From assembly GCA_040143965.1 (NCBI GenBank), contig JASJQH010000003.1, forward strand, positions 1-64,000: DNA of 64,000 nt, in the 5' to 3' direction. This document shows, in pieces, positions 1 to 12,335 of the stretch. This DNA is from Basidiobolus ranarum. Taxonomy: Eukaryota > Basidiobolomycota > Basidiobolomycetes > Basidiobolales. The position numbers and the translations under genes were made by a program. The notes beneath the pieces are model-generated. The model was not told the origin of the DNA. It searched no databases and saw nothing but the letters and a program-made list of their open reading frames with translations. Numbering within the stretch: the stretch's first letter is position 1; the number at the start of each line of letters is the position of its first letter.

Positions 1-427
1 CTAAGTAAATTCCGATTGAGAATAATTGATAATATCTTAGTGAATTATATGATAACTAAGTACTAAGCTATATATGACTATATAGGTGTTTAGGCAATGC
101 TAATTTCAACACTATTTTAGGAGTTTACTGGAAGTGGTTTGGATAACTTGAATGAATTGATGGTTCTCAGTTGATGATTTGTTGAGTGGACAGTTGACAT
201 TAATGTTTTGGCTAAGGGTAAGCAAACAAACATGTAGAATGTGCTATGAAATAGCCCAGGCATATGTGTGGAAAGCTGGAGGCCTCTAGGATAGGTTTGC
301 AAAGTCTTCTAAGTAAACTCTGATTTTGAATGGTGAGTGATATCTTAACAAAGTATGGAATAAATAAGTACCAAACTATAGATGACTATATAGATACTTA
401 GCTATGATAACTTCAACACTGTCTAGG
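1..427. repeat. Diverged direct repeat, two copies of about 120 bp
   Basis: Copy A (about 1-121) and copy B (about 309-427) begin with nearly the same CTAAGTAAA/CTAAGTAAAC start. They share blocks such as GATATCTTA, AAGTAC, ATGACTATATAG and TTCAACACT, and both end in TAGG. They are separated by about 190 bp. The window begins exactly at copy A, so the array may extend to the left. No coding role is visible. Confidence 0.6.
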
Positions 428-2540
428 TTCTAAAAAACTGTATATAGCACTTAGATATCCAGAATGTATATGAGTAGGATATATGGAGAACTATGTAAGA
501 ATATGTTGCCTTTTAGCTGCCATAATCACATTGTTACTGCTAACCCTAATACTTGCCAAATCATATTTACCTTACTTACCCTAAATGTTGAACTTCTACA
601 TAGATACTCACCTATGGCTTACTGTGTTACCAAAACAGGGTTCAATTCTGCCGTTGATTCATGACTATGTAATATACTTTATGACCATGCTCCCTAACTG
701 CTTTAAAAAAATTAACTTTGAGTTGAGTACAATGAGGTTTGTAATTCATAAGCACATTTTCCTTTTAATGCTCACCAAGATCAGCTTCTTCCTAACTTGA
801 TTCTCTCTCTCATTCAAACCAGCTATCCAAAAACTCCATACTTTTCAGGAAAGCCTGTCAATTCTTACAAGGAGGTCTTTTGATCAATCAGAAAGGAAGG
901 AAAGAAACATGATGTGAGAAGTACCAGGAGACAAGCATGGATGTTAACCTAATTAAGATAAAATCAAGGAAACAGAATTGACTGGTACCCTCTTTAAACG
1001 CTTACTAAATTTATCAAGAAATAATTGAATGATACCAAATCAGCAATTACAAATCTACGATGGTTTAATTCGATGCGACCATGCAATAGTAAAACTACGA
1101 TTATCTACACTAGTCGGGGATTAATTTTAAACTAGTAAATAGCAAATATTTATCACCATATTATAGCATTCAGTTTCTTTTGCATGCAAATATTTGGGAA
1201 CCATATTTCCGGTATTTTAACTCCAATATTCTCTAGATTGTTATGATCGAGCAAAATCCAATGTTGTAAACAATGAGTCAGTGGCGATATCAGTATTTGA
1301 TTTAGAATATCTATATATATACATAGGTCTAGTTATAAATATCGAACTCAGTGGTAAACGAATTGCCATATTTCAAATCTCGATTCGGATAAACTTTCAG
1401 AATTCCCAACAAGATTGAATCCCATATTCTTTCAGATTCATTTCCCATTGGGTAATTTCAAATCGGTAATCTCCGAATCTTAAAGTTTGGACGTGAGACT
1501 TGGGATATCTCTAACTGTGGTCTAGGAGAAATGTTAAACCGTAGAATAATGGGGCTTGGAAATGATATAATTAATAAACAATCGACCATTGGCTCCTTGA
1601 GTACAAATTATGATCGTAAGTGAATGGTTGCCATCGGCAGCATTGTTCAGCATCTTAAGATTATTGCAAAGTAACATCCTACTCTCATAGCTACAGAGTT
1701 TGTTCACTGAATTCTTCCTGGCCTGTCTCATCATTTCTCAACGTAGTGATGTATGACAACTCTGTATCTAGAAATATAACATACATGTTTGTTTGATTTT
1801 TCACTGCTATTGTTTCTCTTCTGTGAGAGCGCTGGGATTGAAATACCGGTAACTTGCAGACCTGGAGTAGATCCAATTCTTTTAACCAACCTAACCCTTA
1901 AGAGCAATACAAATCGTGTGCTGATAGAATTTCTAACTGATCAATTCAAGGTATATTCTTTGTACTGGTTTTAAACTCGTTATTCTCATTAAGCTTGGAG
2001 TATGTATTTAACAGACAGAAATTATTAATGGTAATTGTAAGGTTAACGGAGATAAATGAGAAGTTATTAAAGATTTACTGTAGATTATGGAGATTGACTT
2101 TTGCCATCACAATACAATTAATTCATGTAAGGTTATACAATGATGCTCATGCTGATTGAATTCAATGTATAACACAGATAAATAAAAAGTTATCAAGCTC
2201 CGTTTATTTGCTCCAAACACTTCAAGATAAACTTAACAGATACTTAACACGATTGGTAATGAAGTAAACAAAATATCACAACTTGAATATCTTTTCATTT
2301 TGTAATATTTGTAATGATATAAATGCCTCCAACCACAGATAGAGATCTAATTATACCTCGTGACTTTAGTTTCAGAAGTACATTTATTAATTAACTGAAT
2401 CATTGGAAAATTCAATGAATTACAATCGATGAATTTTTAGAAATTGGATGATTTTTTTGGATTCTATATTAAAGATGAAATTCCAAGTTACTCTTTATAC
2501 TTTTAGAGCATCATATTCCAGTAAACCTTAGAACTTTATC
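428..2540. other. Intergenic, no supported gene
   Basis: AT-rich stretch without a convincing gene. A short open frame at 1789-1974 (+), followed by a possible GTATAT donor, could be a coding remnant, but no start, partner exon or family was found. The last few hundred bases are the promoter region of the TORC2-subunit gene. Confidence 0.5.
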
Positions 2541-3705
2541 ATGACTTCAGCGGAATCTCCTAGTTCTATAAACTTAACTTCTGCATCGACAACTCCTTCT
2601 TCTACACCGAATTCTTTCTCACACCTTAGTCTTGAAGGGAATACTTTATCTCCTCCATATTCTTATTTACCTAATTCCAATGCCTCTAATACTTCACAAC
2701 CACCTCCCATTTCAATGGCTGCTTTACAATCTCGTAGTAATTTCTCTTCACCTTCATCCTATACTTTAGCTTCTTCGCCACCTCAAACAAACGGTCTCCC
2801 CAATATGTCAACTACATCTTTAGCTATAAACTCAGCCCATGCTATCAGTAAGTCACTCATGAGTCTAGATGCTAGGACTATGACTAGAGAGATGTCCATG
2901 TCAGGGGATGTTTATGTTCAAGATGATAAGTGGCAGACTCTTTGTGTCAAAGTATTACCATTATTCAACGGTGAAGGACTTAAAGGATATGTAGAAGATT
3001 TGAATGAATTAGTCAGGTAGAGTAGAGTCAGAATAAGAGCCTTTGAAGCCCTACAAAACTAACAGTATTATTTTACAGAGGTTGTCTAAACGATAAAGCT
3101 TTAACTACGTTGGCAGAAGATATAGAACACTTGCTAGGGGATGGTATGTTAACTTTGAACGTGAAATTGATCGGAGTGAACGATGAGAAATTGGTGAGTC
3201 GTTTGGTAGAATTATGGTCATTCTTTTTTGGTACGGTTTTGCCATACTTTGAAAGTGTATTTCTTCCACTTCAAACGGAAGTTAAAAAATATCAATTACC
3301 TACTGTCATGGTGGATGTTCGTAATATGGCATTGAGTAGCTTTAGAGATCATGTTATCATCCCCATGGTAGATCGTTTGGAAGGTAAATCTGGATTTATT
3401 TGGTAGTGCGTTGAGTGACATTCAAGTACTGATTGTATTCCACATATGATTTAGATGTATTTTCCAATCTTTTCGTTGATAATGAGGAGACTGGCATTCC
3501 CCGTACCGACACAGCTGCTCGTATGCTTCAGATGATATCGGTGTTAAGTAATCTTCGACCTGATGATGATTTTGAGGAGGATATCAAACGAATTCTAAAT
3601 ATGCTCAAAACGAATTACAAAGCCTATATGAGCAAGAGAGACCATCGTTGGGGCACCTCCAAGAATATCATTCCTGATAGAAGCGAGGAGAAAGCGATCA
3701 TTTAA
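2541..3705 (+). CDS. bit61: HbrB/Bit61-family TORC2 subunit
   Basis: Exons 2541-3016, 3079-3383 and 3455-3705 give 343 aa. The first 115 or so residues are Ser/Thr/Pro/Asn-rich and probably disordered. The rest is the HbrB-like domain: a WQTLCVKVLPLFNGEGLKG segment, then SRLVELWSFFFGTVLPYFESVFLPL and the SFRDHVIIPMVDRLE helix, ending with DDDFEEDIKRILNMLKTNY. This family (yeast Bit61/Bit2, Aspergillus HbrB, animal PRR5/Protor) is a peripheral subunit of TOR complex 2, which controls polarity, actin and sphingolipid signalling at the plasma membrane. The introns (62 and 71 nt) are GT-AG; the first has a CTAAC branch site and joins LVR to GCLNDKAL in frame. The second acceptor (before 3455) is chosen by frame. 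Family assignment is firm; the exact gene symbol is inferred. Confidence 0.85.
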
Positions 3706-4092
3706 AGTGATAAACTCATGTACAGGTGCAGCTGCAGGTATCATGTCAAGTAGAATGTCAGCTGATTTTTCAATAAATCGATTGAAAGTGATGGTCGGTC
3801 CTTATTTTTGGTACGCGATATAATATTCGGGTTGGGGAAAGTGATCAGCAGAGGCTGATCAAAGAATATATGCTCTAATGTATATACGGTTGATTTTTGA
3901 CACATCGGCCTGTTTCATCTGCGATATAGTTGTTCAATGCGTCAAACGGTATTTTTGGACCGCGGAGGTATCAACAAACGATGATTAATATAGTAGACAG
4001 CTCGACGAGGCCAAGTTATAAAAAGAGGTGGTTGGCGTTGGTGTCCGGCGCTCTAACCCTATTAACCCCTCCCCCTCTCTTTCTTCCTTAAC

Positions 4093-4100
4093 TATAAATA
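4093..4100 (+). promoter_or_regulatory. TATA-like element
   Basis: TATAAATA lies about 34 nt upstream of the ATG at 4134, just after a pyrimidine-rich CCCCTCCCCCTCTCTTTC tract. This implies a very short 5' leader, typical of strongly expressed fungal genes. Confidence 0.4.
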
Positions 4101-4133
4101 ACTGCGCATTCTTGCAATTAGCAACTTGACAAG

Positions 4134-4922
4134 ATGCTGATGAAATTAATCCCGTTCATGTTCATTACAGGATCCCTCCTAAATTGTGTAAAAGCGAATT
4201 CCACTCATGTACTCCCCTCCTCTTTTGACCTATCTTACGAAACCGACGTGACTCCAGGTTGTAACGCCTTCTTTCAACGGTTTTTATCTTCTGCCGATTT
4301 CAAGGCTTGTAAACCGCTGAGTTTCTTCATTACGAACTCCTATGAGTTTGCAGCCAAGACCAGAAGAGTACCGCAAAATGTACTCATGTTGGAAGATATT
4401 TGCACTACTCCAAAAGTAGACTGTCAAAAGGTGATGAAAGAACTTCGTCAAGAGATGGTGAAGATACCAAATTGTGGTGAAGATCTTCGTGCACAAAACA
4501 AGTTCGCCAATTCCGCCTACGTTTCATTTATAAATTTTCATTTGATGCAACGTGTTGGTTGTTTAAAGAATGAAACAAACGGTTATTGCTTTGTCGAGGC
4601 GTTAGAAAACCGGACCAGCTTATCACTTTACTTTATGCCATATGGACACCAGCTGCAGTCAGTAGAAAATTCTACTGAATCCGATAATATGTGCACCTTG
4701 TGTAACAGTAAAGTGATGGATATTTACGGACGCTTTGGATCTCAGTATCGCAGTCCTCTAGGGAAGACATTCAAAGCATCCAAGGATATAATAATAGAAA
4801 AATGTGGAAGAGGCTATTTAAAAACGCATAAGGAACCGATTAATGAGGGTATGGTAGTTAAGGGACAGACTAAGATATTGATTCTAATCGGTGCACTTGC
4901 CCTTTCTATATTTTCACCATAA
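4134..4922 (+). CDS. Secreted, GPI-anchored Cys-rich protein (DUF7729-like)
   Basis: Single exon, 262 aa. Residues 1-22 form a signal peptide (hydrophobic LIPFMFITGSLLNCVKA). The mature part has ten cysteines (PGC, KAC, DIC, VDC, PNC, VGC, GYC, NMC, LC, EKC), spaced as in the fungal DUF7729 family, and several N-glycosylation sequons. The C-terminus is a hydrophobic tail (ILILIGALALSIFSP) after a small-residue region, as expected for a GPI-anchor signal, so the product should sit at the plasma membrane or cell wall. Function is unknown. A TATA-like box lies close upstream. The family call rests on the pattern of cysteines and tail and was not searched. Confidence 0.75.
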   Translation: MLMKLIPFMFITGSLLNCVKANSTHVLPSSFDLSYETDVTPGCNAFFQRFLSSADFKACKPLSFFITNSYEFAAKTRRVPQNVLMLEDICTTPKVDCQKVMKELRQEMVKIPNCGEDLRAQNKFANSAYVSFINFHLMQRVGCLKNETNGYCFVEALENRTSLSLYFMPYGHQLQSVENSTESDNMCTLCNSKVMDIYGRFGSQYRSPLGKTFKASKDIIIEKCGRGYLKTHKEPINEGMVVKGQTKILILIGALALSIFSP

Positions 4923-5876
4923 ACCTAGATACCGTGGAATAGTTAATAACTATGTAGTCCTTGTTAATACCACGCTTCTCAGTTGATTTCAGATTTAACT
5001 TCTAAATGTAAATTGCTAACTCGATAAAGAATTCAATACAAAGTTCATTCCGTATCGGGAATACCACATGAAAGATGCAATTCTCTCTACAATCGAAGAT
5101 CATTCCATTTGATGGCCACGCTGAGCTTTCGTTGAAGAGGAAATATAGAAGCTTCCTCACCCCCATGGGATCCATCATAGTTAGAATTTACATTCTGGCC
5201 TTCTATATAAATATCGAGACTACCAATATCGACCATTAAAATCTCGATTCTAGATAGATTCGGGGTTTCCCTCAACCGACCGAATCTAGTTTGATTGTAT
5301 TAGGAGGAGATGTAGGTTGGGGAATTTAGAATTTAGGAACTGGCAATTAGGATCAAATCGGGGTATGGGAACGGGCATGTGGATGTGGATGCGGATGGAT
5401 GAATCGAGGCTGATAAGGACACAGCTCTCTTTATATGTTGTTTGTTATTCTGAGCATCACTGGATGTCTCAGATCTATGATTGTAATGAACGAATTTGGT
5501 TAGGAGTCAACAATGGCCTCTATGATAGGCTTATATGGCGTTCCAGGCGGATCTCTAATCTTTCCATATTAGAATCCAAAAAATAGTCTTAGCGTGTTCA
5601 ATTCACCTTCACCTTCACTAAAAGGGCAGTGAAGGCTCAACCTCACCATGATGACGAATGATCAATTATGTATGTTTATTCTGTATTAAATAAATAGAAA
5701 TCCATGAATCTATCGATTCACAAGAGCTAAGAGGGGATATATACAAGAAATCGAGGCGGTAGGGTTAGGATTGGCTGGTCGGGGTTTCCGGTACGGATTT
5801 ATACCCTTGTCACAGTCATTTCTGATAGGGGCGATGATTTTAAATGCAATTAGGGAGATTCGTGTACAAGTCAGAT
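4923..5876. other. Intergenic between convergent genes
   Basis: This holds the 3' flanks of the GPI protein (+) and the zinc-finger gene (-). Open frames here (for example 5317-5586 +) lack an ATG start, motifs or splice partners and look accidental. Confidence 0.5.
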
Positions 5877-7985
<2,109 letters not shown>

Positions 7986-10900
7986 TCACTCATCATTTTT
8001 GTATCTGAAGACTGGATACATTGGGTCTGAGTCACTATCGCTCTCATATGCAAGATTTCGTCCTTCGGAGACAAGAGTGGCGGAAGATTGGATCGATGCG
8101 TTTACATCTACGTAAAGAGCTTCATCAAAATAAACTTCTTCAGGCACTGGGAATCGTTAAGCATGATGTCAGCTTCAAGGTTCTCTCTAGACGGAATATA
8201 GGGATAGGGAAAAAACTAACCTGTACTTTCGTGGGAATAAATTGGGATAGGTTGAGTGTCTGTGATACCTGGGCGAATTTCTAATTTAGATCTCATTGCG
8301 TTTGACAGGTGATCCTCAAGGTCTTCCTCTGAAAGACTTGAATCTCCGTCAGTTCTCCGAGGTTGATATACCCCATAAGGCAAAGGATTTTCTTTTCTAA
8401 ATTCGAGTCTACGAGTAGGAGGAAGACTGAAGAAAGATTCATTGTACTCAGAACAGTTAAGGTCATAGATTTCAAAATCAAATTGAGGACACAGCCAAAG
8501 CGGAGATATGTGAGTAGGATGAGTCGAAATTTCAGATTGTAAAATCCATCTTGAAAGAGGTTGATGGCCTTCGTTTTGACTTAGTGTGGGAGCATCTACT
8601 GTATCGTGGACTTGTGCCCAATCGTGGCCGCGCACTAAGTTCCATTCAGCTATATCCTCTGTACTGACTTCAAGTTCTAATGAATTATGAATTCGTCCTG
8701 AATTTATCATTTGTTACTTTGCTCATTTTGTAACCAAAAACCATAAAAATATAAACCTTTCATTTTCTTTTTCACGGATATAGACCTAGTGCGAAACTGA
8801 TGAAGAGTAAGAATCCCGTTTGTGCTGAAAGTAAACATTTGTTGCCATCCTTGGGGCCCTGCACTGCTTCCTCGACGATGACTAGACTTTGGTAGTCCAT
8901 GGGAATTAGCAATGAACATAGCTTGAGGTGCTAGTTTCCCAGAATACGAAAGTTTATCATCATCATTACTAGAGATTGAACGACTTTCACTTGAGTTTTC
9001 TTCATTTTCTACCACTAAACCTTTGTGCTTCAATCTTGCAACAGACGTGAGGGAGACGGCTTTGTCCTTTCATAAAGGTTAGTATAGTTCGCATTCAACT
9101 CTATAGACGAACGTGGAACTTACGGTGATTGATCTCCGATTATATCTACTTCTCTCATTTGCAATATACGTATGAATATGGGATTGAACGTTAGTATGTC
9201 CACCATATGGATTAATAGCAAATACATCTAGAACCGAGTTAAGATACATAGCAAATAATGAATATTAAATGAAAAGCTCAAATTTAAAAAGGATACGTGT
9301 TGTTCCTCGCTCAGTACTTACGGCCAGCCACTTGGAATCCACACTAAAGGAGATATCCTCGACATTAGCAAACGTATAGCCACGAGATAGTTTATAACTA
9401 AAGATAACCATTAGCATGATATAGTTGAAGATTTTTAGTTGAATTCATACATATTGTTAACAACGTCATTGTTATTGACCTCGAACACTTTAAAGCTTGT
9501 TCCTTGAATTGAAGCGGTCACTAGAAGATTCCCATTGCGGTTAAAAGACATTGCGGCAATTCTATGATTGTGTGCTTTGAAATGTTGTACAGATTTGTTC
9601 AATTGTTCTTCTGCAGTACGGTTCGTAGACTTGGACGTATACTTTAAGCACCCAATATCCTTAACAATAACCTAAGAAAAATAAGTTATGAACTTGGTTG
9701 TAAAAAGCTCCATTTGCAGAGAAACAACGTTACCATTCCACTGGGTAAATTGTTCGACTTTGAGGGATCATCAGAAGCTACACTTGATACCTCATCCAAT
9801 TCGGAGCTTTGACTATCATTTCGGAACATCCGCAAGTTATTGAGAGGTGGAGAATCCGAGAAATAGTTGGATAAGGTTCTATATCCAAGATCACCTACAA
9901 TAGTCATTTTCGTAAGTTATCTTCTAAGTGTTTGCAGTTAGTTTTGGATATACCTATGGTTCTCACTCCATGAACCACGTTTTTGGCAACCTTCTCTGCT
10001 TTATAGATTTGATCGACAAATTCCTTACTACGGTTGTCATGTGTACTTGTGGGAGCTCTGGAAGAGGTTGCGTATGCTAGAAGACGGTCACCAAGCGCGG
10101 CAACTGGAGCATCGGTCACAGGATTGGAGATGACATTATCTAGTGCTGAAAAGCTGGTCAAAGTGTAGGGAGACAAAATCAAAAGTCTATTTGGTTTTAA
10201 TGACTGAAGAGTGAGGTTAGAAGATGTAGATATTTTATGATTGCATACAGTATTCGTAAAGCCTACCAAAACAATGGCGTTATCATTACATCTGATATCA
10301 ACCAATTTCTCAAACTCATACTCAATAGTTTTAATGTTGGAATGTGTTTTCAGCGAGAAAAAATCTAATCTCGACGATGGTTGAAGAGTACGATGTTCAT
10401 CATTAGGCGATTCGGATCTATATTTGAATAGTGTGGAAAAGGTTAGGTTTAGTTTGCAACAATCACCTAAATTGATAAGCTTACACAATAGCAATGAGAG
10501 TTCGATATCCTTTAAATTTGTCTATGACATTTTCCCGTAGTTTAGGCTCCGGGAGTGCCTATATAATAATGACTATTGATAAAGAATTGAGAGAGAGTAT
10601 GTTTGACAAAAATACTATTTACTTTGAGGCATGTGACTCGCTGATTTGTTTGTCTATAAGAGAAAATTTCTTTGATATTATCAGCATCCATTATATCCCA
10701 AATCTGGAATCCATCCTCATAACCAAGTAGTAGACAGAGTCGCCTGCATGTGAAGACGTTCATTAATACCAGTGCTATATCAAGTGTTATTAGTGCAATA
10801 GACTGACCTTTGCAGCTTTCTAGATGATTTTTTTCTAGATACACCTGTAGAGAACACCCCCCAAATCCAATCAAACGACGCGCAAAGTATTGGTTTTTTC

Positions 10901-11207
10901 TTGGCAACAATATTAGACTTGGAAGAGCTTCTGGAAATTTCATTGTGTTGTTGCGTTTGGTCTTTTTTAGTTCGTGATAAAGAATCTGGAAGGCTATTGG
11001 AAACATAATTGGAGATTCCATATAACATGGTAGAAATATTGTCAAAAGAGGATATTTTTCTATAATGAAGGCTCGTTAGTAAAAACTCGAATTTACTCAA
11101 AGTAACATACGCACTTTAACGTATAAAAAGTATGCATAGTCAATGAACTACCTTAAATATTTGGGTTCAGCTGTAACCCCCACCTTGGAGATGTTATTCT
11201 GAGACAT
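7986..11207 (-). CDS. BCAS3-family beta-propeller protein
   Basis: Twelve exons: 11207-11152, 11095-10808, 10743-10623, 10558-10485, 10417-9954, 9894-9734, 9671-9451, 9397-9297, 9227-9124, 9066-8757, 8697-8221, 8146-7986. They give 845 aa. Signatures of BCAS3 run in order: LLLGYEDGFQIWDI, then FFSLKTHSNIKTIEYEF, GDRLLAYATSS, FKAHNHRIAAMSFNRNGNLL, ISFSVDSKWLAVSTERGTTH, VFAINPYGGH, and the C-terminal block PLSRWILQSEISTHPTHIS followed by LWLCPQF. BCAS3 is a PROPPIN-like propeller. In animals it partners with PHAF1 at the phagophore; in amoebae it has roles in autophagy and cell migration. Yeasts lack it. The N-terminal 56-nt exon is the least certain join. Intron 8 (9296-9228) carries U12-type signals. 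The small exon 12 ends in an acidic SDSDSD tail. Confidence 0.85.
9228..9296 (-). other. U12-type GT-AG intron in the BCAS3-like gene
   Basis: Read on the minus strand, the intron opens with GTATCCTTTTT, the U12 5' splice-site consensus. It carries TATCTTAAC about 11 nt before the terminal AG, which is the U12 branch-site position. Both differ from the GTAAGT/CTAAC signals of neighbouring introns. The join restores VSTERGTT|HVFAINPYGG, a conserved BCAS3 block. Confidence 0.8.
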
Positions 11208-12335
11208 TTCACCAAAGTAGTATTCTTGATTAGAATTCCAAGAGGAGTACCACGAGAGATTTACTCGAGATTATTCAAAGTATCACTATTAAAAATCAAA
11301 CTAATAGTATTTGGGAATTAAGCATTATTCTCAAGTTCGACTCTTGAGATTGCTTCGATTTGAGGCCAGGTGAAATGTAAGTGTTGTTGATGAAGTACAA
11401 ACAAATGAAATGTTGGTAGAAACTTGCCGAAATGGTGCAGACTGACTGTCAGATAAAATAAGAAAGAAAGAAATGAAAAGACTTTATGCTAGTATAACTT
11501 GGCTATGCATCAAAATTTAGTTGCACGACGCATCCCCGTGACTGGTTCTGGAGGTTTTGTGACTGGCACTGATATTATCAAATCAATTAACTAAGAAGAT
11601 AAATAACCCAGGATCCAATGGGTTTAATATTCAGAAGGGAATGGTGGGAATTGATTTGCTGCGGACTATTCGATTTACGGATGACTAGATGAGCAAGTCT
11701 GAGGCGGAGCAAAGTGACTATCAGTATGTTTAAAAGAATAATCATGATTATTAATATGTTTAAAAGGATAATCATCGCATAGTCGCAGCATTATTTAGTG
11801 CCTAAGACAGACTGAGCATTATTATCAGAAACAAGCACAGCATAAGCGCCAAGAAGCATATTTTTAATGGTTTGGGAAATAGAACATTATGATAGCGATA
11901 TTCGTAAGTATCGCACTTGATTAATCTCAATTGTAAGATGTAGGGCTAAGATGTGTTACCTCATCAACTCTAAGTGCAATAACCTTGCCATATCTTTCCA
12001 ATGAGAACAGAATGCTAGAGATGTAATCAATGTTAATGCACACCAAATCAATATTACAGGTAACCCGATTGGTGATGGGACTTCCAGAGATCTAACGAAC
12101 TAAACACGGGGCGGGGTGTTACCCGAGCTTTTACATGATAAAGATTCGTTCCTCAATTGATTCGCCATTTTGTAACATACATATTTCTTCAAAGTTACAC
12201 TAGAGAAATCGACAAATCGTTCAAGCCGCTCTTCGTTTTACTCGTTCAAAAATTCTCTGGTTGTTTCTTTAGGCTACTTGTTTGTGATTTTAGTACTAAA
12301 CTGCTTGAGCCGCTTGACTGTTGCAGACAACTACT
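11208..12335. other. Divergent intergenic region
   Basis: Shared upstream region of the BCAS3-like gene (-) and the alginate-lyase-like gene (+). A short direct repeat lies at 11725-11745 and 11755-11775 (TATGTTTAAAAGRATAATCAT). A perfect hairpin (TCTCAAG...CTTGAGA) sits near 11327-11347. No gene is supported. Confidence 0.5.

Noticed and set aside
5317-5586. 89-codon frame on the + strand
   Set aside because: Starts with TTG, is rich in Trp/Met/Arg from a GGATGTGGATG-type repeat, and has no partner exon.
9297-9321. GTAAGT donor in the BCAS3-like gene
   Set aside because: It looks like a strong U2 donor, but translation straight through it yields the conserved VSTERGTTH block, so it is treated as coding.
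11327-11347. Perfect hairpin resembling a tRNA T-arm
   Set aside because: No cloverleaf partner arms are nearby; it is treated as an isolated palindrome.
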